A stretch of 64,000 nt of DNA from Polytrichum commune (lineage: Eukaryota; Streptophyta; Polytrichopsida; Polytrichales; Polytrichaceae). Made by a program: the position numbers and the translations under genes. The notes below the pieces were generated by a model. The model was not told the DNA's origin. It saw only the letters and a program-made list of their open reading frames with translations, and made no database searches. Within the stretch, counting starts at the first letter, position 1. Every line of letters starts with the position of its first letter. Shown piece by piece: positions 55,750 through 64,000 of this stretch. The stretch is taken from NCBI GenBank assembly GCA_950295325.1, contig OX485805.1, positions 34,089,501 to 34,153,500 of the forward strand, read 5' to 3'.

Positions 55750-56600
55750 AAATCCTAATTACGTGGGTACCCTAATCCTGTGGGCCGCCTATTGGCGGGG
55801 GTGGGGCCAATTCCCGAGGCGAACAAAACCCCAAACGTCACCTTTTCGAATTCTTTCTCTCTCTCTCTGCGCCAAGCATTCCCTCCGCGCCTCGCTTGGA
55901 AGCGCCGCCTCTCCTGAAGCGCCGCCTCTCCTGAAGCGCCGCTTTCGCGAAGCACCGCGGCGATTCAGGCGCGGTATTCCTACCATTTCTGCTTCTTCTT
56001 GTCTATTTCTCTTTTTGCTCTTGCTCTTGCTCTTGCTCTTGCTCTTGCATAACTCTTCTCCAATCTTAGGGTTTAGGAAGAGTGTTGAAAAACACAGAAA
56101 CTTGCGGAGGAAAGGTTTAGTGCGTGAGGGTAAAGGAACTTAGTAGAGGAGTTTTCAAGACTGTTGAAGAAGACTGTTGAAGACTGTTGAAAAGTGTTGA
56201 AGAGTGCTGCAAAAAGTTAGGAGAACATCGTGTAGGAGATTGAGATTGTGCTTGTGAGTATCAGGAGTTCTTGTGTAGTTTGAGAGATTTCAAAGTCGTT
56301 TGAGCGATTCTGTAGTTTTGTGATAGATTCAGGAGTTCCTTGAGACATTTAGAAGTCGTTTGAGAGATTAAGAATTCGTTTGCGAGATTCAGAAGTCTTT
56401 TTAGAGATCCAGTATTTGTTTGAGAGATTTCAGAGTTGTTTGTGAGATTCCAGAGTTGTTTGAGAGATTGAAGAGTTGTTTGAGGGATTGCAGAGTTGTT
56501 TGAGATTGAATAGTTGTTTCAGAGATTCCAGAGTTGTTATTGAGGGTTATTGGAAAGAGAAATCATCTACTCCAAAGTGTCTGCACAACAAATTTCAAAG
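55750..56600 (+). promoter_or_regulatory. Probable promoter-proximal region and 5' leader of the DGQHS gene
   Basis: A GC-rich, CT-rich stretch (TTTCTCTCTCTCTCTGCGCC at 55853-55872), a triplicated CTCCTGAAGCGCCGC block (55905-55945) and a TTGCTC hexamer tandem (56016-56047) lead into a ~300-base tract of ~21-base tandem repeats. The tract ends at a plausible splice donor CAAAG|GTATTG (56600/56601). The next acceptor is just before an ATG at 57289, so this is most likely an untranslated first exon. The transcription start is not determined. Confidence 0.4.
56255..56548 (+). repeat. 21-base tandem repeats in the leader
   Basis: About thirteen imperfect copies of GTTTGAGAGATT(C/T)(C/A)AGAGTT, best preserved at 56410-56510. 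Confidence 0.8.
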
Positions 56601-57288
56601 GTATTGTGTTATGTTTCTTAATTCTTAGTGTTGTAGCATCCACAACGCATAAGCATTGTTTATGCTACGTGCAAATTTTTTAAATATATTAGTAAAAAAC
56701 ACTTTGGGGAGACGACCCAAACAAGGCTGCTGTTTGGGTCGATCGACCCAAACAAAGGCTGATGTTTGGGTCGCTCGACCCAAACATCAGCAGACGTTTG
56801 AAACCCTCCACCCAAACAAAGGCTGATGTTTGGGTCGCTCGACCCAAACACAATCTTCTAAACCCTAAACTCATAAAGAAATCCATGATGTTAGATACAA
56901 TATAAAATACAAATCCACCCAAAACGAAATAATCCGATGTCAGCATATAAATGATGTTCACATATAACAATACAAACTAGGGTCCTCTCATTCTTGGGTT
57001 GCTGGACGCAAACAAGGGCTGATGTTTGGGTCGCTCGACCCAAACACAGTCTTCTAATTATAAACCCATCAAACAATCCATGATGTTAGATACAATATAA
57101 AATGCAAGTCCACCCAAAAATAAAAATACAATATCACCATTAAATGATGTTCACATATAACAATACACAAACCAGCAAAATCCATGCGGCAATCTATTAC
57201 ATTTCAATTACATCACGTGACTTCTATTCAGTTTGAAGAAGTTTGGGTCGAACGATCGAAACTAACATTGGGGCTTCTTTCCTTGCAG
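56601..57288 (+). repeat. 5' intron carrying dispersed palindromes
   Basis: Bounded by GTATTG and TTTCCTTGCAG. It contains TTTGGGTCGNNCGACCCAAA copies at about 56733 (spacer AT), 56766 (CT), 56830 (CT) and 57026 (CT), plus damaged copies near 56708, 56800, 56993 and 57240. A ~90-base block starting TCCATGATGTTAGATACAATATAAAAT is duplicated (about 56882 and 57078). Same palindrome as the array at 38698-49440. Confidence 0.7.
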
Positions 57289-57916
57289 ATGGCCCCAAAG
57301 AAACGACCAGGCGAAAGGTGGTTCATGCTTGCGCCAGATATGATATGGCAAGAGCACGAAACACCGGAAGATGACTCCTACGTTCCTAAGGACGGGTTTG
57401 TCCTCGCGTGGTCTATACAAGTGGTTAAGGGTTCGCAATACAAAATGATTTTTGTTGTGAAGGTTGGGACCGTGGAGAAGCACACATGGGCTACTCTTAC
57501 GGGGTGGGAGGTGGCATCGGTTCAGTCTCTTGGAGACTACGTGGATGTCATTCTCGAGAACAACGCTGTCCAGAACGCGCATATGTTTATGCACCAGTTC
57601 TCTGAACCCTTTGACGCTATCTATGCAAAAGAAACATGTGTAGAACCAGACGTCATCAAACCGGAGTCCATATTCATCGATAACAGTACATCGAACACAA
57701 AGGTGTCGAGCCGATTCACGAAACTAAAGCATGCAATCAGCGTGCTCAACAAAGCCCTGCAGAGCAAAACCAAGTCTCAGCAACCCGTGAGGCAGAAAGC
57801 TACAACAGAGGAAGGTGCAGGGTCGTCAAGACCTCAATCGGTGAGGAAGCCGCGACCAGTACCGGCTGACTCGCGCAGGACCACTCCCTCACAAACACCG
57901 ACGGATAGCGAGACGC
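57289..57916 (+). CDS. DGQHS gene, main exon, first part (split by solo LTR)
   Basis: Chosen start: ATG at 57289 (MAPKKRPGERWFML), directly after an acceptor TTGCAG. Residues 1-~130 look globular (WSIQVVKGSQYKMIFVVKVG, HTWATLTGWEVASVQSLGDY). A coiled-coil-like SSRFTKLKHAISVLNKALQS and a Ser/Thr/Pro/Arg-rich linker follow. After 209 codons the frame meets the solo LTR S4. Removing S4 and one TSD copy (GACGC) restores the same frame at 60761; the two parts total 1326 bases, a multiple of three. No family I know matches this N-terminal half. The gene as it stands is disrupted. Confidence 0.65.
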
Positions 57917-60755
57917 TGTGAACCCTTTGAGTGGTCCACCACTCTGCGGGATCACTTTTAGTTAGAATGTTAGCATTAAAAGTTAGAATTGATAGGGAAT
58001 TTAGGGAAAATTAGTTCATTTAGCATTTAGCCTAGAAGAAGGAAGGTCAAAATGAAACTAAGTAGTGCTAGAAGATAGCAAAGTAGAAAAAATGTGCTAG
58101 CTAGTAAAAACAACTAGCTAAGCAAATATTAGTAGATGCTAGTTATTAAGCAAATGTTAGTAGATGCTAGCTAAGCAAGTGTTAGTTTATTAGTTAGTGT
58201 GAGGCACACAAGACTATTGGAGGTGTTTTACGTAAGAAGATAAAATCGGCGTGAAGAATTTTGAAGACAAAAAAGAAAGAGAGCAAGGGGGATACTTGCC
58301 CACTTGCCCCCTTGCCAACTCGATGGCGGAAAAATTAGAAAGATTTCTAAAGGTTTTTTGTCGAAGCCACCTCGGCGAGAGGGTGGCAACCTCAACCGGG
58401 AAAACCCCCGAGCCAAAATTTCGGGAAAGGGTTTGAAAAATGGATCCGGTGGAGGAGGGGTCCAACCCTTTTGTGAGAGGGTTTAAAAACCCCTCCTTCC
58501 ACCTTGTAGCTCTCTCTCTTTCTCTAGTTTTTGGGCGAAGCCCTGCTTCAATGTAGTTAGGAAAAAATCCCTTAGCATGTATTCTCAATGGTCTAAAAGA
58601 AAGGCTTGAGAACCTCCTCTACTCTCTCTCTCCTAGTTAGGTTGTGTGTTTATTAACACACCAACAAAATTATTCCTTCTTTTGTAGAGGTAGGTTGGAT
58701 GGTAGAGTTTTGAGTAGAGGCATTATAGACCTCATCTGCCAATGCCCTGAAGGCTTAGTTCAAAAGCTAGAACAAGATACTTATCATTTTTCTCTTAGAG
58801 AGATTTCATATAGCCATCCATAGCCGTTTCCCATTTGTGATTTGGTTGAGATGACAATTAGTTATGGATTTTCAAAGATGGAGTAGAAAAACTGGGTGGT
58901 CTTGTGGGTAGCGGCTGCTGGATCAGACCTGCGAGCCCAATAGGAATTTTAATTCCAAGAAATTATATTTTTCCCAAGTAGAACTTTTGTGTAGCTTTCC
59001 AAAATGGCTTAGAACATTTGATTTGAGCATGATTTGAATTAGATATGAATTGTGCAAGATGGGACACATAGTTTGAGAACTTTTGGTTGACTGCTGCATT
59101 ACAGAGGACCTGCTGGGTTCACTTCGGCTTACCTTTCTAATCACATATTTTTATCAAATACATTTTTTTAATATCTCTCCAGGGTCATATAGAACGTTTG
59201 GTTTGACTAAGATTTGAATTAGATATGAATTGTTGAAGGCGAGATACATAGTTTAAGCCTTCTTGATTGACTGCTGTGTTACAAGGAGTCCGCTGAATTT
59301 CTATTAGCTTAACCTGCTGATGTCATAATTTTTCTAGTTAGAACTTGTTCATAGCTTTCCAATGGTATAAGGAAAGCCTCGATCCAAGTAGTAAGGAATG
59401 TGCTATGAATTTTTGAAGTTAGAAGGTAGATAGGTGGGTTGGAAGGGTCGGTTGAATCGACCTCACACTTCCAACCCTCATAACTTTTGCATTTCTTATC
59501 CGATTAGAGTGATTTTTAGATCATTGGAAAGATAATTTGGTGCACTAAGTATAAATATTATGCTTAGGATTAAATTACAGGGCAGAATAACACTTTATAT
59601 TTTAATTGTTAACTAAGGTACGCTTACTACCAAACTAGTTACAAAGAAGGAGGCAAGGTCGACGCTCGGAAAGTGGAGCAAGGAAGGAGGTAGTGGCTCG
59701 GCCTACATCAAGCCCAAATCAACCGAGGAAAATTGAGGTAAATTAACTAACCTTAAGCCTTCCATTTAGGATTGGAGGGAGCACGGCTAAGGTACGCATC
59801 TCTAAACCCACTCACCTATCTCGTAAGGTCAAGTGGCTTGACCACTTGACCGCCAAGGGAGTACCCAATTCCATTGTTTTCGGGGCCCTTGGTATGTTTT
59901 GTGGTAGTAGCTTCATTTATTAGCAAGTTTCGTGTGTGGTAAGTCGGATTAATCACCGACACGACCACTCTGAATGTTGTTGGTGGAAAGGTGGGGTTAA
60001 TGACCCGCGAATCCACTATTATGTTGTTGGCCCCATAGATTGGGAGTAATGGCCCCAATTTATGAAGATTGCGCAACAGGTTGAACCTACAGGTCGCCCG
60101 TCACCCTGGTCCCATTGAGTTGCATTTCGTGGTCTATCCAGTGTAAACACATTTAACAATCAAAACATACAAAATAAATCGTAAACCCTTGTTGGCAAGA
60201 GACCCGAGGTAAGGGGTGATGCCTAATATGTTAATGTAGTAAGTTAGGACGTGCAAACAAAAGTAAGTAATTAAGAAGGAATTTGTGTGAAGGGTGGGAC
60301 TTAGGCCAACTTCCCCCGCTTAGAAAACTAAATAGAACTAAATAAAGAAATAAGAAGAATTAAATGGTCCATCAAATTGTCGTTATTCCGTTCGTTGAAT
60401 TAGGGTGGTATGAGTCACACCCGGTTGGGTGTATCAGAACCATCCCAATTCACAAATTAGGATTGCCTTGGTTTCAAGGCTGGTGCGTCTGCGCGTAGAA
60501 TAGGTTGTAGGTCAAGGTTAGAACTAGATATGAAATTGATTAGTGGAGTTTAAAGCCACACTAGTAAAAAGCTAAGGCCTAACCTCCGGAGGTACTACGA
60601 CGCATATTTAATCTCCCTTAAAAATCTAACTACTCACGTTATACACCTATCATCCGGGTTCGGCTTGGGCGCCTGCAAATGCAGGCCACCTTCACCGAAG
60701 GACTTGTGTGATACTTTTAGGCTCCCTCGAAAGGGGGTGGCCCAAAAGTACCACA
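57917..60755 (-). mobile_element. Solo LTR S4, 2.84 kb, inside an exon
   Basis: Reverse-oriented near-copy of S3 (2839 against 2842 bases). Perfect TSD GACGC at 57912-57916 and 60756-60760. It interrupts the DGQHS gene. Near-identity with S3 points to recent activity of the family. Confidence 0.9.
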
Positions 60756-60760
60756 GACGC

Positions 60761-61458
60761 CTACACCTTCTGGGAGCCGTCAAACAACTCCATCCAAGCG
60801 GGCAAGAGAGTGTTCTGTGATGACTGACGAGCCAGTATCACCGGAGTTGTGCATGCCGAAGCCCGGCGAAGAGGTGGATGCAGGGGAGCTGCAGAAAATC
60901 GTGAACAATTTCAGGACGAAATGCTCCCACTGTTTTTTCATGGGCAGGGATTTCAAGTTCGACGTGAACATCAGCCAGTGCCATCTAGCGCCACCGGAGA
61001 AGTGTGTCCGGGCAAAGGACGACGCCTACGTTGACTGGATAATCGTGCCGACCGTTTGCGAGAAGTTTAAAGACGACAGGCAAACGATTGTAGTGATGCC
61101 ACAGGGTCTCAAGAAAATGCCTACACCTGAAATGTGGCCAACAATTCAGAAGGGCGATTTTTGGCTCATAGACGGCCAGCACAGCGTGGAGGCATCCAAG
61201 AAAATCCAACTCATGAATGAGTGGGATGATCCGAACAATCAGAAGGAGAAGCTGAAGGTTTGGAAGGCACTGGTGGTGTGGTCTGACGACGAGACCAAGC
61301 TCAGCGACATCTCCCGGTACTTCAATATGGGAAACAAGAAGAGGGCCTACCAAACGTCCTGGATAAGGAATATCATGGCCTCGCGGGAGGTGGGGGAGTT
61401 CTATGGTAGGCCTCCCAAGGAGAGGGAGAATGCGAAGGACAAGAATCCCAAGTGGGAG
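60761..61458 (+). CDS. DGQHS gene, main exon, second part
   Basis: Continues the frame of 57289-57916 as residues 210-442. Features in order: a Ser/Thr/Arg-rich start, a Cys/His-containing block (RTKCSHCFFMGRDFKFDV), DDAYVDWIIVP, RQTIVVMPQGLKKMP, then WLIDGQHSVEASKKI with Asp347-Gly-Gln-His-Ser. WKALVVWSDDETKLSDISRYFNMGNK and an Arg/Lys-rich end follow. The IDGQHSV..A block resembles the DGQHR/ParB-like motif of nuclease-type domains (DndB, ParB). That is a motif resemblance only. The exon ends in phase 0 at the donor GGGAG|GTGAGT (61458). The ATG at 60817 is internal. Confidence 0.65.
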
Positions 61459-61719
61459 GTGAGTTTTGTTTGGATTGACCGACCCAAACACCTAGTGCAA
61501 CCTTGTTTATATAGTTTGGGTCGCTCGACCCAAATAATTGTTGTAGTCTTGTATTTTTTAGTTTGGGTCGATCGACCCAAACAATTGTTGCAGTCTTGTG
61601 TTTTTTTAGTTGGGTCGATCGACCCAAACTCTTGTTGCAGATGTTGGTCATGATATGGTTTGAAAATCACATGTACATATCTAACACGCATTCAAATGTT
61701 ATGTTTTGTTCACGTCCAG
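61459..61719 (+). repeat. 261-base intron with four palindromes
   Basis: Donor GTGAGT, acceptor TCACGTCCAG. TTTGGGTCGNNCGACCCAAA-type centres lie at about 61472 (damaged left arm), 61515 (CT), 61561 (AT) and 61608 (AT, one T short). Spacing is about 46 bases. Confidence 0.75.
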
Positions 61720-62152
61720 GATTTCAAATACCAAATGATCAACAAATTCTCCTCCATTGATAATTCGAGCCACAAGCAGAAGAAATACAACGACCTCAGG
61801 GGGGAGATTTACTTGATTACAGCATCGGACTAAGTTTGGAGGAAGTGGAAAACCGTGTTTGAAAAGCACGAGACGGGAGATTTGATCGACCCCGACACTG
61901 GCATTTTCTTCAGCCAAACCTCGCGCTTCAAGCAGATGAAGCCTCTCGTGAGAGAGTTCTTTAGAACTCTTCAAGGGCTGTCAGAGACGGAGGTGGAGAA
62001 GGCGGCATCGCACATCCTGCACGTGGCACCCACGGCGAAGAGGTGCTGGGTGCACCCGAAGATTGTCTTCCAAAAAACCCAAATCCTTCGTTCCTTCATG
62101 CTACACCATGAAGGAATGGACGGACAACATGAAGACGACTATCGTTCAAGAG
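61720..62152 (+). pseudogene. DGQHS gene, last visible exon, with stop and truncation
   Basis: The frame continues in phase 0 (DFKYQMINKFSSIDNSSHKQKKYND) to an in-frame TAA at 61831-61833 (ITASD*VWRKWK), then stays open: FEKHETGDLIDPDTGIFFSQ, QMKPLVREFFRTLQGLSETE, AKRCWVHPK. The stop is best read as a point mutation, because the protein character is unchanged after it. Around 62080-62150 a second frame (YTMKEWTDNMKTTIVQE) looks more protein-like, so a small intron or frameshift may lie there. At 62153 the sequence passes into G5, so the true end is missing. Confidence 0.55.
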
Positions 62153-62165
62153 TGTGAGGCCAAAC

Positions 62166-62470
62166 ATGTTGACTGGTGGATCTCCTCCTATGTCCTTATC
62201 GATTTCTATTGAATTATCTTCCCTAGGTGGATCAGTTTCTAATGGTGTCTCGACACCCCACCTAGAGAAAATATCGTCGTCCTCCAACTGAGCTTCTTCT
62301 TCTAATATTCCTAACAATGGACTAACACTAGGTTCCACATTCAAGCAACTCTCTAATCTAACTTCGTCTTCTTCCACCACCCTAGTAGTTCTAGATGATC
62401 TCTTCCTACGAGTAAGTCTATCTACTCCTAATTCCAACTTCGGTTTTTGGGATCGAGTCTTACCTTGCAT
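62166..62470 (-). pseudogene. N-terminal gag fragment of G5
   Basis: ATG at 62470: MQGKTRSQKPKLELGVDRLTRRKRSS, closely similar to the G4 gag start (MQGNTRSHKPKLALG). An acidic segment (LEEEAQLEDDDIFSRWG) follows. The similarity ends at IGGDPPVN, where the deletion junction lies. About 100 codons remain. Confidence 0.8.
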
Positions 62471-63346
62471 TCCCCAACGAATCGATCAACCCTCACTTGA
62501 CCAAACATACCCCTCACTACCTTCAGTCATTAATATTTTCACTTTTCTTGATGTGATTTAAAAATTGAGGAGGTGAAGAAAAGAACCTGCAAGCCCACTT
62601 AAATGAAAAATCCCAAACAGGGGATAGGCATGTTCATGTCAATTTTTGGTTGGGTTAGAGCATCACCTCTAAAACCTTTCCTCCAACTAACACTCACCAC
62701 AATACCAATTGTGAGGGGTTGACCGTCGCCGTGCACTATGCTGAGGACCGAGGCTTCACCCTCTCGTCCCCGCACAATGACACAACTAGGGAATTACCCT
62801 CTCCAATGGATAACGACAGAAACAGTTACAAAAATCCTTCCTTAATTAATTTAATGAATTCACTTGGAAGAATGTCATACCTTAAGCAATTCGTCCTCCC
62901 CTGCACGTTAGCACTCACCCTCGATCGTGACAACAATAACTCCACGACTTCCAAACAACATTTCTAGTCTACATATTAAATTCACAAGCACCCTAACTTG
63001 GAGACTCACCAAAGGTTAGTATCGAAGTTGATTCTCCCTAAATTTAATTATCCCTCTCAATTTTTAGTGATCTAAGTGCGGATCCTATTAATGTGAGATT
63101 CTTATGCCATCCCCAAGAGAGTTTAGTACGTACCTTGGCCGCGCTCCTTCCTCAAAACAAAATTGCATAAATCACGATGCAATTCATTCCAAGGAAAGAA
63201 TCAAAATGAAACTAATCTACTTAAACCCAAAACTCAAAACCCAAGGTGAACATTTACCCTTCACCCGTGCTCCTTCCTCTCTCACAAGATCGTGTCTCCA
63301 AATCTTCCCTCATCGCCTCCAAGTCTTGTCTCCTAATCCCGCTTCA
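62471..63346 (-). other. Leader of G5
   Basis: About 880 bases of untranslated leader. It shares blocks with the G4 leader (for example AAGTGCGGATCCTATTAA.GTGA near 63075). No supported ORF. Confidence 0.65.
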
Positions 63347-63364
63347 CTCCCGGCGGACGCACCA
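63347..63364 (-). other. Primer binding site of G5
   Basis: Minus strand TGGTGCGTCCGCCGGGAG, identical to G4's site. Confidence 0.75.
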
Positions 63365-63368
63365 TTTA

Positions 63369-64000
63369 TGTGAGGCCAAACCACCCACCCTTAAGCGTCT
63401 TAGTCCGGGTGAGGGAATGGGCATCACATTCGTATTCCCATGACTCCATCTTACCAACTTCGTGAGAATCCATTACATTTCCCATCAAATCTTGCACACC
63501 AATGTATTTCATAATAAGGATACAAGCATTGAAAAATGCTCTTCTCCTTCTCCCTAAGTTACTTACACACCAACACTTAAATCCCTAATTACATAGCATA
63601 CCATCTAAGTGCCATTAGTGTCCTTAGGCCTTCCCCATGATCGGCCGGTTCGCCAATGGTCCATACCCGGCTCCTAACTCGGCCCGTTCTCCTAACTCCA
63701 ACTAGCTAAGCCCACATATTCTCTAGCTCTAAGAGCTCACATTCCTAGAGAGGAAGGAGAGAGAGAGAGAGAAATAGTCCTAGTCGCAAAAGTGAGAGAG
63801 AGAGAGAGATAGTCCTAGTCGCAAGAGTGAGAGAGAGAGAGATAGTCCTAGTCGCAAGAGAGAGAGAGAGAATTGCCTCCGCCTTTCCCTTCGGGGGACT
63901 ACCCCCTTCCATCACCAAGCCTTACCGGCCGTAGATCTAACCATACCCACATCTAACGGTTGGAATTGCCGGCCATCATACTCAAGCCGTCATCCCTAGC
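63369..64000 (-). repeat. 5' LTR of G5 (partial)
   Basis: Begins TGTGAGGCCAAACCACCC. The first ~60 bases match the end of the solo LTR 11773-13557 on the opposite strand. The LTR continues past the window end. Confidence 0.8.
63755..63872. repeat. GA-rich minisatellite in the G5 LTR
   Basis: Four GA runs (about 10-17 bases) separated by three copies of ATAGTCCTAGTCGCAA(A/G)AG, period about 37 bases. Confidence 0.85.

Larger units (their letters stand above)
62153..64000 (-). mobile_element. G5: internally deleted gypsy element, G4-related, runs off the window
   Basis: Right part: 5' LTR from 63369 to beyond 64000, PBS at 63347-63364, leader, and start of gag (62470-62166). Left part: only the 13 bases TGTGAGGCCAAAC (62153-62165), identical to the outer start of the LTR at 63369-63381, are left of the 3' LTR. 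Everything between them (most of gag, all of pol, most of the LTR) is gone. The expected left TSD is AAGAG (62148-62152); the right one is outside the window. Confidence 0.7.

Noticed and set aside
55763-56143. 126-codon ORF with a Leu run
   Set aside because: It is made of CT-rich and hexamer repeats (TTGCTC gives the Leu run), and a competing frame and leader structure are present. Fortuitous.
50917-60755. Giant DNA transposon with 2.8-kb terminal inverted repeats
   Set aside because: The outer flanks differ (TAACC on the left, GACGC on the right), while each arm has its own perfect 5-base duplication and TG...CA ends. Two independent solo LTRs explain it better.
1-64000. tRNA or rRNA genes
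   Set aside because: PBS-like stretches are the only tRNA-related sequences seen. I found no cloverleaf or rRNA core by eye; a tRNA scan was not possible.

Overview
The window reads as nuclear DNA of a land plant (or close streptophyte relative). It is dominated by nested Ty3/gypsy and Ty1/copia LTR retrotransposons with TG...CA ends, 5-bp target-site duplications (TSDs) and tRNA-type primer binding sites (PBS), between a few intron-containing genes. No bacterial operon, rRNA, tRNA or CRISPR array is visible. The sequence alone does not fix the lineage; the unfamiliar gene families weakly suggest a non-seed plant.

Layout. (1) 1-4778: G1, a decayed chromovirus-like gypsy element on the minus strand, cut by the window start and sitting inside the 3' LTR of (2) a defective copia element, 4781-10510. 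(3) 11260-15771: a minus-strand gene-like locus whose noncoding parts are full of GACGT/ACATG words, interrupted by a 1.8-kb solo LTR (11773-13557). (4) 15772-32653: G2, a 9.8-kb minus-strand gypsy element with apparently identical LTRs, split by (5) G3 (21550-28670), a reverse-transcriptase-less relative of G1, also with apparently identical LTRs and a perfect GAAAT TSD. (6) 32654-34104: a truncated G1/G3-type LTR joined to a broken DUF7869-like gene. (7) 34160-37530: a TCCGGA-rich block with an intact 683-codon ORF. (8) 38150-49440: a gene fragment beside an array of the palindrome TTTGGGTCGNNCGACCCAAA. The array is split by G4 (39041-47838, gypsy) and a solo LTR (47872-48844). (9) 50917-62152: two 2.84-kb solo LTRs in opposite orientation and an unfamiliar intron-containing gene with an IDGQHSV motif. 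One solo LTR splits its main exon, and its introns carry the same palindrome as the array. (10) 62153-64000: G5, an internally deleted gypsy element that truncates this gene.

Two themes stand out. First, several elements have LTRs that look identical by eye and clean TSDs, yet their coding regions carry nonsense codons or lack reverse transcriptase. This implies recent mobilisation in trans by partners not in the window. Second, three gene-bearing blocks are each peppered with their own short palindromic word (GACGTC-like, TCCGGA, TTTGGGTCGNNCGACCCAAA). For the third, the words lie in introns.

All coordinates and identities come from reading the text. No alignment or database search was run.
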